Positions 1-5,480 of a DNA stretch of 5,480 bases are shown here, piece by piece. The notes below the pieces were generated by a model. That model ran no database searches. It was not told the origin of the DNA and saw only the letters and a program-made list of their open reading frames with translations. Source of the stretch: an uncultured Actinomycetes bacterium. GTDB taxonomy: Bacteria > Actinomycetota > Actinomycetes > S36-B12. Position 1 is the first letter of the stretch. Every line of letters starts with the position of its first letter. The stretch spans positions 1-5,480 of the forward strand of contig CAINGG010000324.1 in NCBI GenBank assembly GCA_903848435.1, written 5' to 3'. A program made the translations under genes and the position numbers.

Positions 1-691
1 CGACCTGAGCGACATCGAGAACATCGTCAGCCGCTATGGATTCCCCGTCGAGCGCATCAGCAAGGGTGAGAGCGTCGGGCAGGGTGAATCCATTCGCTTT
101 GATACTCCATCCGGCCACATCATGGAACTCGTCTACGACGTCGAGAAGACCGGTCGGCTCACATCCCTGCTCAATCCAGCGCCTTTCGTCGAGGGCCTCA
201 AGGGCATCGCGCCGCCACGCATGGATCACCTGCTGGTCAAGTGCGAGGAGGTCGGCGAGGCCACGAAGTTCTACACCGAGGTCCTCGGCTTCCGGGTCAC
301 CGAGCAGCTTCTCGATGGCGACGGCCACCAGGCGGCCACGTGGATGGAGCGCTCGCACTCGCCGCATGACCTCGCCCTGGTCACCGGCCAGAATGGCGGC
401 TTCCACCACTTCGCCTACTGGCTCGACGACTGGGATCACGTGCGCAAGTCCGCGGACATCCTGGCCTACAACGGCATCTCGATCGACGTCGGTCCCACGC
501 GCCATGGCATCACCCGCGGCAACACGATCTACTTCTTCGATCCGCTGGGCACGCGCAATGAGGTGTTCACCGGCGGATACCGACCGGACCCTGACTTCCC
601 GACCATCACGTGGACCGAAGACAACATCGGCCGCGCGGTCTTCTATTACGAGGGTGAAGTCAACAATCGATTCCTGACGGTGCACACCTGA
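1..691 (+). CDS. Catechol 2,3-dioxygenase (extradiol, XylE-type), 5'-truncated by window edge
   Basis: Reading begins in frame at base 2 and gives 229 codons before the TGA at 689-691. About 75 N-terminal residues lie upstream, judged against the roughly 305-residue family. The enzyme opens catechol between C2 and C3 using Fe(II) and O2, giving 2-hydroxymuconate semialdehyde, in the cytoplasm. The visible part holds the end of the N-terminal vicinal-oxygen-chelate domain and the whole catalytic domain. Predicted iron ligands are His at 227-229 (MDH), the second His of FHHFAYW at 407-409, and Glu at 560-562 (RNEVF). The extradiol signature TRHG...IYFFDP.G.RNE is intact, and the C-terminus RFLTVHT is close to that of Pseudomonas XylE (RFMTVLT). 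The ATG at 122 lies inside the conserved fold and is not the start. The stop overlaps the next start by one base (TGATG), so the two genes are probably translationally coupled. The true substrate (catechol or a methyl- or alkylcatechol) cannot be told from the sequence. Confidence 0.93.
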   Translation, partial: DLSDIENIVSRYGFPVERISKGESVGQGESIRFDTPSGHIMELVYDVEKTGRLTSLLNPAPFVEGLKGIAPPRMDHLLVKCEEVGEATKFYTEVLGFRVTEQLLDGDGHQAATWMERSHSPHDLALVTGQNGGFHHFAYWLDDWDHVRKSADILAYNGISIDVGPTRHGITRGNTIYFFDPLGTRNEVFTGGYRPDPDFPTITWTEDNIGRAVFYYEGEVNNRFLTVHT

Positions 692-693
692 TG
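689..693 (+). promoter_or_regulatory. TGATG stop-start overlap (translational coupling)
   Basis: The TGA of the first dioxygenase and the ATG of the second share base 691. No convincing Shine-Dalgarno precedes this ATG (the upstream bases read TGACGGTGCACACC), so ribosomes finishing the first gene probably reinitiate here. This would tie the amounts of the two dioxygenases together. Confidence 0.6.
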
Positions 694-1602
694 GGCATCC
701 TGCGGCTCTCACACGTCGAAATCAAGGTGCCCGACCTCGAGTTGGCCACCGCCTACTATTCCGAGGTCGTGGGCATGGTCGAGACTGCCCGCACGTCCGA
801 GCGGGTCTATCTCAAGTGCTGGGACGAGCAGCAGCACCATTCGGTGATCTTGAACTTCGAGCCGACGCATGGCCTGTCGTACATGAGCTGGAAGGTCGAG
901 AACGAGGCGGACCTCGACTACTACGCCGGTCGACTGAAGGATGCCGGCATCGAGGTGCGCTGGCTGGATGCCGAGGAGCTGGGGCCCGGTGGCGGCCGCG
1001 CGATCCGCTTCACGACGCCGTCCAGCCATCAGATGGAGCTCATCCATGGGATGGAACTCGTGGGCAACCTCCTGCCGACGTTCAACCCGCCGCCCAAGCC
1101 GTTGAACCTCGTGGGCGTCGCACCGCCGCGGCTGGACCACGTATTCATCACCCTCGAGGACGTCGGTGGGATGACGAGGTTCCTGGAGGACGTCTTGGAC
1201 TTCCACCTCACCGAGCAGGTGATGGGCGATGACGGCTTCCAGATCGCCACGTGGCTCGAGGTCTCGCACTCCTCGCACGACATCGCCCTGGTGACGGGAC
1301 CGGATGGCGGCCTGCACCACTTCGCCTACTGGGTCGATGACTGGAACGAGATCCGCGATGCGGCCGACGTGCTGGCCTACCACGGCGTCCGGATCGATAC
1401 CAATCCCACGAGACACGGTGCGACGCGCGGCCACTGCCTTTACTTCTTCGACCCTGCCGGCAATCGCAATGAGGTCTTCACGGGCGGCTATTGGACCGAT
1501 CCGGATGATGAGCCCATCACGTGGACAGAGGGCGAGATGGGGCGCGCGATGTTCTATTACGACGGCGTTGTCAATCAGCGCTTCCTGACGGTCCACACAT
1601 AG
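691..1602 (+). CDS. Catechol 2,3-dioxygenase (extradiol, XylE-type), complete second copy
   Basis: 303 residues, essentially full length against the 307 of P. putida XylE, with two vicinal-oxygen-chelate domains (about 1-125 and 145-290). Predicted Fe(II) ligands are H150, H210 and E261. The second-shell residues equivalent to XylE H199, H246 and Y255 appear as H196, H242 and Y251. The signature TRHG...LYFFDPAGNRNEVF is complete, so the enzyme should be active in meta cleavage of a catechol. The ATG at 691 fits the family start (short lead into an LSHVEIKV strand); it has no clear Shine-Dalgarno but overlaps the upstream stop in TGATG, implying reinitiation. A hand alignment with the upstream copy gives 97 of 156 identical residues over the catalytic half, so this is an old duplication or a paired acquisition. 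The two copies may prefer different substituted catechols. That division of labour is inference; the enzyme class is secure. Confidence 0.96.
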   Translation: MGILRLSHVEIKVPDLELATAYYSEVVGMVETARTSERVYLKCWDEQQHHSVILNFEPTHGLSYMSWKVENEADLDYYAGRLKDAGIEVRWLDAEELGPGGGRAIRFTTPSSHQMELIHGMELVGNLLPTFNPPPKPLNLVGVAPPRLDHVFITLEDVGGMTRFLEDVLDFHLTEQVMGDDGFQIATWLEVSHSSHDIALVTGPDGGLHHFAYWVDDWNEIRDAADVLAYHGVRIDTNPTRHGATRGHCLYFFDPAGNRNEVFTGGYWTDPDDEPITWTEGEMGRAMFYYDGVVNQRFLTVHT

Positions 1603-1608
1603 GAGAGG
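1601..1608 (+). promoter_or_regulatory. Ribosome binding site of the histidine-phosphatase gene
   Basis: AGGAGAGG overlaps the TAG stop of the second dioxygenase. The AGGAG core (1601-1605) sits 7 nt before the ATG at 1613. It supports that start over the in-frame ATG at 1622 and over a much later in-frame ATG at 1910. Confidence 0.75.
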
Positions 1609-1612
1609 TGCG

Positions 1613-2716
1613 ATGACCACCATGGAAGACCGCGAGCGCGTGGCCCTGCCCCGCACGGAGCGCCCCGACGCACCCGCCTACCTCCAGCGTTACCAGGAGC
1701 GCCAGGCCCGGGGTCTCGCGTCCACGGTCGAGCATCCGGTCGACGACGACACCACGCCGCTGTACCTGCGCCGTTTCCGCGAGCGCCGTGAGAGCGGCTC
1801 AGGCCTCGACGCCCCGGTACCGCTGTGGGAGGGCGCCGAGATCGGGGCCACTCGGGCCTGGGCCGAGGTGACGCGCACCCGCGAGATCATTCCCGAATCC
1901 AAGGACCAGATGGCCTCGGTGGTGACCGACATCTACCTGGTGCGCCACGGCGAGACCCAGGGTTACTCCACGGAAGCCGGGCTCACTCCGCTGGGGGCCT
2001 GGCAGGCTCACCGCCGCGGCCAGGAGCTCGCACGGCGCGTGATGTCGGGTCAGCACGTGACCATGGCCTGCGCCGACACCAATCGCGCGCGCCAGACCGC
2101 CGAAGGGATGCGGCGTGGCCTGCTCGACCACATGGTGCTGTTCGGCCGCGATGCGACGGTGAGCGAGATCAGCCCGATGGAGGAGTTCCGCAACTTCCAG
2201 GTGGCCACCCCCGAGGGCTTCCGTGACGTGACGCAGGCATTCCGGCTGTACCACGCGACGATGCAGAAGTTCGAGCGCATCGGCGAGGGTGGTCGCCCGC
2301 AGTGGCTGGTCGATGTCGATCGCTTCTGGGGCATCCAGCAGGCCGGCGGGGACCCGATCACGCACTGGCTGACCATGCCGATGCTGAGTTTCGAGCCTCC
2401 CGTGGCAGCCGTGCGCCGCTTCTGGGCGGGCATCATGCGGATGCATCACGAGTCGCCCGGGCAGACGATGATCGTGGCCACGCACTCCGGCCCGATCCGT
2501 GCCTTCGCGACCGCCGCTGTTGGCTACGACCCCGGCGAGCCGCACAACACCGAATTCGTGCGAGTCCGCATCCTGGCCGGTGGCGAGAGCGCGATCGTGC
2601 TCTATCGCAATCGCGTGCAGGAAGTCGCCGTTCCTGATTTCGACGCCCTGCCTGACTGGTGGGCTGGCCTCGAGGGACGCGCCCTGCCTGCTAGCCGTCG
2701 GGGAGAGCCTGCATGA
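1613..2716 (+). CDS. Histidine-phosphatase (phosphoglycerate mutase-like) family protein, candidate aryl-phosphate phosphatase
   Basis: 367 residues. The C-terminal part (about 105-335) is a histidine-phosphatase fold: IYLVRHGET with R111, H112 and E114 (H112 the expected phosphorylated histidine), the second arginine in NRARQTA (R158), a likely acid residue at E190 or E191, and the second histidine in ATHSGPIRAF (H291). All core catalytic residues are present, so a phosphatase is more likely than a dead relative. Family members are usually 200-250 residues; this one has an N-terminal extension of about 105 residues and a roomy segment between E191 and H291. The extension is charged, Arg-rich and holds a duplicated motif (residues 20-34 and 48-62). 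Its codons keep strong G/C third positions, so it is truly coding. It starts 10 nt after the dioxygenase and overlaps the ATP-grasp gene by 4 nt (ATGA), suggesting a joint function. Inferred role: release of phosphate from a phosphorylated phenolic intermediate, comparable in role to CreD of C. glutamicum 4-cresol catabolism. I cannot confirm that CreD is of the same family. A regulatory or repair phosphatase is possible too. Confidence 0.85.
   Translation: MTTMEDRERVALPRTERPDAPAYLQRYQERQARGLASTVEHPVDDDTTPLYLRRFRERRESGSGLDAPVPLWEGAEIGATRAWAEVTRTREIIPESKDQMASVVTDIYLVRHGETQGYSTEAGLTPLGAWQAHRRGQELARRVMSGQHVTMACADTNRARQTAEGMRRGLLDHMVLFGRDATVSEISPMEEFRNFQVATPEGFRDVTQAFRLYHATMQKFERIGEGGRPQWLVDVDRFWGIQQAGGDPITHWLTMPMLSFEPPVAAVRRFWAGIMRMHHESPGQTMIVATHSGPIRAFATAAVGYDPGEPHNTEFVRVRILAGGESAIVLYRNRVQEVAVPDFDALPDWWAGLEGRALPASRRGEPA
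1670..1798 (+). repeat. Duplicated short peptide motif in the phosphatase N-terminal extension
   Basis: Residues 20-34 (APAYLQRYQERQARG, bases 1670-1714) and 48-62 (TPLYLRRFRERRESG, bases 1754-1798) share the pattern P-x-YL-x-R-aromatic-x-ER-x-x-x-G. They are separated by an acidic, Thr-rich linker. The repeat is at protein level and diverged in DNA. It looks like a pair of short basic helices or docking peptides. The function is unknown. Confidence 0.6.
2700..2705 (+). promoter_or_regulatory. Ribosome binding site of the ATP-grasp subunit gene
   Basis: GGGGAG lies inside the end of the phosphatase gene, 7 nt before the ATG at 2713. That ATG overlaps the phosphatase TGA in ATGA. The site favours the start at 2713 over the in-frame ATG at 2725 and keeps expression coupled with the phosphatase. 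Confidence 0.65.
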
Positions 2717-3792
2717 GCGTGATCATGTGGTTCCAGAGCTACTGGCCCGCGATGAAGGGCGAGGTCGGTGGCAAGGCCGCCAGCCTGGGCGAGATGACCG
2801 GAGTGGGCCTTCCGGTACCCCCCGGTTTCGCGCTCACGACCAAGGCGTACCGGCAGGCGCACGACGCTGCCGACCTCGATGCCACGCTCGCCCGTTTGCT
2901 CCACGGCCTGGACACCAAAGACACCGGCCAGGTGGCCACGGTGTGCGCCGAGGTGCGCGACGTCATCCGCACCATGCCCCTGCCCGCCGAAGTCGATGAG
3001 GCGATCCGGCAGGCGTACGGCGAACTGTGTCGTCTGGCGGACGCCACCGATCTCCCGGTCGCTGTGCGTTCGTCGGCCACGTCGGAGGACTCACCCGATG
3101 CGTCGTTCGCGGGCGAGCATGACACCTACCTGTGGGTCCGTGGGGGCGACGCGGTGGTCGATGCTGTGCGGCGTTGCTGGGCAAGCCTCTTCACTGATCG
3201 CGCCACGTGCTACCGGGTGGAGATGGGCTACGAACACCGCTCCGTCGAGATGGCGGTGGTCATCCAGAAGATGGTGCGTCCGAAGTCTGCGGGTGTGGCC
3301 TTCACACTTAATCCCTCCGACGGAGACCGGTCCGTGGTGGCCATCGACTCGGCGTGGGGCTTCGGTGAGGGAGTCGTGTCGGGTGAGATTACGCCCGACA
3401 ACTTCCTCGTCGACAAGGTGCTCTTCGAAGTGAGCAAGCGCAACGTCTCCACCAAGGAGGCAGAGTTCGTCCTGACGGACGACGACCGAGTCGAGAAGCA
3501 GCCCTGCGACCCCGCCAAGGCGGCAGAGCCCTCCTTGACCGACAGCGAGATCAAGGCCATCGCTCGGCTCGCACGCACGGCCGAGCGGCACTACGGATGC
3601 CCTCAGGACATCGAGTGGGCTGTCGATCTCGACCTGCCCGAGGGGGAGAGCATCATCCTCCTGCAGGCACGGCCCGAGACCGTTTGGTCAAAGAAGCCCC
3701 CACAGCAGGTAACGGAGGGGGACAATCCCTCCGACTTCATGTCAAGCATCGTCTCGACACTCGTCAATCCGCTCCACGCTCGGAAGAAGTGA
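2713..3792 (+). CDS. PEP synthase-like ATP-binding subunit (phenylphosphate synthase PpsB / CreI-like)
   Basis: 359 residues matching only the N-terminal nucleotide-binding (ATP-grasp, PEP/pyruvate-binding) half of PEP synthase. Visible motifs in order: GGKAASLGEM (19-28), VPVPPGFALTT (34-43), VRSSATSEDSPDASFAGEHD (118-137), QKMV (185-188), AGVAFTLNP (193-201), WGFGEGVVSGEITPD (215-229), QDIEWAVD (298-305) and LLQARPETVWS (316-326). There is no phosphohistidine or PEP-binding domain, whereas ordinary PEP synthase is one chain of about 800 residues. Stand-alone halves of this kind are known as the roughly 40-kDa protein 2 of Thauera phenylphosphate synthase and as one subunit of C. glutamicum CreHI. 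There the subunit uses ATP to charge a histidine on the partner, which passes phosphate to a phenol. The partner gene begins 29 nt downstream. A hydrophilic tail of about 33 residues follows the fold and may contact the partner (inference). The split PEP-synthase family is clear; the phenolic substrate is inferred from context. Confidence 0.9.
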   Translation: MSVIMWFQSYWPAMKGEVGGKAASLGEMTGVGLPVPPGFALTTKAYRQAHDAADLDATLARLLHGLDTKDTGQVATVCAEVRDVIRTMPLPAEVDEAIRQAYGELCRLADATDLPVAVRSSATSEDSPDASFAGEHDTYLWVRGGDAVVDAVRRCWASLFTDRATCYRVEMGYEHRSVEMAVVIQKMVRPKSAGVAFTLNPSDGDRSVVAIDSAWGFGEGVVSGEITPDNFLVDKVLFEVSKRNVSTKEAEFVLTDDDRVEKQPCDPAKAAEPSLTDSEIKAIARLARTAERHYGCPQDIEWAVDLDLPEGESIILLQARPETVWSKKPPQQVTEGDNPSDFMSSIVSTLVNPLHARKK

Positions 3793-3810
3793 CCCCCCAG
3801 GTCGAACGCA

Positions 3811-3816
3811 AAGGAG
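3811..3816 (+). promoter_or_regulatory. Ribosome binding site of the PEP-utilising subunit gene
   Basis: AAGGAG ends 5 nt before the ATG at 3822, within the 29-nt gap after the ATP-grasp gene. It is a strong canonical site and fixes the start of the last gene. Confidence 0.8.
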
Positions 3817-3821
3817 ACCAC

Positions 3822-5480
3822 ATGTCAGACAAGTTCCCCAGCCCGTTCGATGTGCCCGCTCCCGAGGGTGCAGCGAACTGGCGCAGCCTCTACCCCTACG
3901 GCCTGGTCTTCAGCGAGGATCGGCGCGACTACGAGGATGGCATCTTTTGGTTCCAGGACGGCATGCACTGGCCCGACCCCCTGCCCCCGTGGGACGCCTC
4001 CATCATCGACCTCGCATTCGGGGCGCTCAGCCAGTACAACAGCCGCGTCTTCATCGTGCCGCCCGCCAATGGGCTCAGCGTGCGGCTGCTCAACGGCTAC
4101 GTCTACCTGTCGCCCGTACCCGCCGACCCGGCGCAGATCGAGGCTCGCGCAGGGATGTTCATGGAGCGGGCGGGCTACTACTTCATGAATTGGAATGACC
4201 TGTACGACAAGTGGATGCAGAAGGTCCGCGCCCTTGTCGGCAGCCTGGAGGCCATTGAGATCGAGCCGTTCCCCGAGTTCGAGGACTTCTCGGTGGTGCA
4301 GGAAGGCCACGGGGTCACCCATGGCTTCAACCTCTACAAGGCCTACAACGAGATTCTCACCGCGACCGCCCAGATCTGGAACTACCACTTCGAGTTCCTC
4401 AACCTCGGCTACGCGGCCTACCTCGACTTCTTCGGCTTCTGCAAGACCGCGTGGCCGAACATCCCCGACCTGGCCATCGCCAAGATGGTGGCCGGGGTCG
4501 AGGTGGACCTCTTCCGTCCCGATGAGGAGCTCAAGCGCCTGGCGCGCCTGGCTAATGACACCGGGGTTGCCGACGCATTCAAGGCAGGCAACGTCGATTC
4601 GACATGCGACATCCTCAAGAGCACCGATGCGGGCAAGGCCTGGATCGCATCCTTCGCAGAGTCGGCCGAGCCGTGGTTCAACTTCTCCACGGGTTCGGGC
4701 TTCTATCACAAGGACAAGATCTGGATCGAGAACGTCGAGGTGCCCTTCGAATTCATAGGCAACTACATCGACAAGCTCCAGCGTGGCGAGGATCTCGCCC
4801 GTCCGCTCGACGCCATCCACGCCGAGCGGGATCGCATCGTTGCCGAGTACGCCGAACTGCTGCCGAGCGATGCCGATCGTGAGGCCTTTCAGGGCAAGCT
4901 GGGCCTGGCTCGAGTGGTGTTCCCCTACGTCGAGAACCACAACTTCTACGTGGAGCACTGGACCCACTCGGTGATCTGGCGCAAGATGCGCGCCATCGGC
5001 AGCGTCTTCGTCAAGGAAGGCTTTGTGGCCGACCCGGATGACATCTTCTACATGCACCGCGGCGAGGTGCTCGATGCCATCTGCGACCTCTACAACTCCT
5101 GGGCGGCACCGGAGCCGGCCCGCGGGCCGAAGTACTGGCCGCCGATCATCAAGGAACGCCGCGCCATGGTGGAGGCCCTGAAGGGTCAGAAGCCTCCGCC
5201 CGCGCTGGGCGAGCCTCCCGAGGTCATCACCGAGCCGTTTACCGTCATGCTCTGGGGCGTCACGTCCGAGTCCGTGGAGGGTTGGCTGGGTGCCGCGGAT
5301 AGCGCTGACGGCAGCCTCAAGGGAATGTCGGCTTCGCCCGGACTCGTCGAGGGCCTTGCCCGCGTGATCTTCTCGGCGGACCAGATCGGCGAGGTGCAGG
5401 AGGGCGAGATCCTGGTGGCACCGCTCACGGCCCCGTCGTGGGCGCCTATCTTCGGCAAGATCGCCGCGACGGTGACCGAC
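3822..5480 (+). CDS. PEP-utilising phosphotransferase subunit (phenylphosphate synthase PpsA / CreH-like), 3'-truncated by window edge
   Basis: Open for 553 codons to the last base with no stop; the family is around 600 residues, so perhaps 50-60 are missing. The aromatic-rich N-terminal and central part (LYPYGLVF, FWFQDGMHWPDPLPPWD at 42-58, NGYVYLSPVP at 91-100, FMERAGYY at 113-120, YHFEFLNLGYAAYLDFF at 188-204) is of the type I associate with the large subunit of phenylphosphate synthase and probably forms the phenol site. Residues about 365-420 (ENHNFYVEHW, then DPDDIFYMHRGEV) follow the usual linker pattern before the mobile domain. From about 499 (LKGMSASPGLVEGLARVIF, then ILVAPLTAPSWAPIFGKIAA) comes the PEP-utilising phosphohistidine domain. 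The sequence stops at TVTD, just where TDxGGxxSHAAI is expected, so the catalytic His is not seen. Inferred reaction with the upstream ATP-grasp subunit: ATP + phenol + water to aryl phosphate + AMP + phosphate. CreHI-like action on 4-cresol is an equally good alternative. Confidence 0.88.
   Translation, partial: MSDKFPSPFDVPAPEGAANWRSLYPYGLVFSEDRRDYEDGIFWFQDGMHWPDPLPPWDASIIDLAFGALSQYNSRVFIVPPANGLSVRLLNGYVYLSPVPADPAQIEARAGMFMERAGYYFMNWNDLYDKWMQKVRALVGSLEAIEIEPFPEFEDFSVVQEGHGVTHGFNLYKAYNEILTATAQIWNYHFEFLNLGYAAYLDFFGFCKTAWPNIPDLAIAKMVAGVEVDLFRPDEELKRLARLANDTGVADAFKAGNVDSTCDILKSTDAGKAWIASFAESAEPWFNFSTGSGFYHKDKIWIENVEVPFEFIGNYIDKLQRGEDLARPLDAIHAERDRIVAEYAELLPSDADREAFQGKLGLARVVFPYVENHNFYVEHWTHSVIWRKMRAIGSVFVKEGFVADPDDIFYMHRGEVLDAICDLYNSWAAPEPARGPKYWPPIIKERRAMVEALKGQKPPPALGEPPEVITEPFTVMLWGVTSESVEGWLGAADSADGSLKGMSASPGLVEGLARVIFSADQIGEVQEGEILVAPLTAPSWAPIFGKIAATVTD

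Noticed and set aside
36..677. 213-codon + strand open frame within the first dioxygenase
   Set aside because: Ser/Arg/Thr-rich product from an off-frame reading of the dioxygenase. The in-frame product carries the full extradiol signature.
709..1656. 315-codon open frame on the minus strand opposite the second dioxygenase
   Set aside because: It mirrors the codons of a complete XylE-type gene and runs past that gene's end into the next. No domain or ribosome site supports it.
1799..2545. 248-codon minus-strand open frame opposite the phosphatase
   Set aside because: His-, Gly- and Arg-rich product of the kind made by antisense GC-rich codons. The + strand gene has intact catalytic motifs.
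3791..3802. GACC...GGTC inverted repeat after the ATP-grasp gene, considered as a terminator or attenuator
   Set aside because: Only a 4-bp stem with no T-run, sitting just before a strong ribosome site in a 29-nt gap. Too weak to call.
3825..5057. 410-codon open frame on the minus strand opposite the large synthase subunit
   Set aside because: Its product is a low-complexity run rich in V, L, E, D and H with no recognisable fold, typical of the antisense of a GC-rich gene. The + strand frame has clear family motifs, a strong ribosome site and continuous homology.
2713..5480. Housekeeping PEP synthase or pyruvate phosphate dikinase broken by a frameshift
   Set aside because: The first gene ends with its own tail and the second has a separate ribosome site and a distinct aromatic-rich N-terminus not found in PEP synthase. 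This is a natural two-gene architecture.
2713..5480. Rifampicin phosphotransferase, which has related domains
   Set aside because: That enzyme is a single chain with its own central domain. Here the parts are separate genes within a catechol-degradation operon, and the large subunit resembles the phenylphosphate synthase type.

Overview
The window looks like a slice of an aromatic-degradation operon from a high-GC bacterium, most likely an actinomycete. Third codon positions are almost all G or C, and the two ring-cleavage enzymes resemble actinobacterial-type catechol 2,3-dioxygenases. The lineage call is an inference from composition and protein style, not from a marker gene. All five genes lie on the + strand with almost no space between them: a 1-nt overlap, a 10-nt gap, a 4-nt overlap and a 29-nt gap. 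No promoter or terminator is visible, so this is probably the middle of one long transcript. The first and last genes run off the window edges.

Layout: (1) 1-691, the C-terminal three quarters of an extradiol (meta-cleavage) catechol 2,3-dioxygenase. (2) 691-1602, a complete second catechol 2,3-dioxygenase, about 62% identical to the first over the catalytic half. (3) 1613-2716, a histidine-phosphatase (phosphoglycerate mutase-like) protein with an unusual N-terminal extension of about 105 residues carrying a duplicated short motif. (4) 2713-3792, a stand-alone ATP-grasp protein equivalent to the N-terminal half of PEP synthase. (5) 3822-5480+, a protein equivalent to the central and phosphohistidine part of PEP synthase, cut off just before the expected catalytic histidine.

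Genes 4 and 5 together match the split architecture of phenylphosphate synthase (Thauera) and the CreH/CreI aryl phosphate synthase of Corynebacterium glutamicum 4-cresol catabolism. These enzymes phosphorylate a phenolic hydroxyl at the expense of ATP. With a phosphatase and two oxygen-dependent ring-cleavage enzymes in the same operon, the simplest model is an aerobic, phosphorylation-primed phenol or alkylphenol pathway: phenol to aryl phosphate, oxidation by an oxygenase encoded outside the window, removal of phosphate by the histidine phosphatase, then meta cleavage of the resulting catechol. The gene families are clear from sequence. The pathway and its substrate are inferences.
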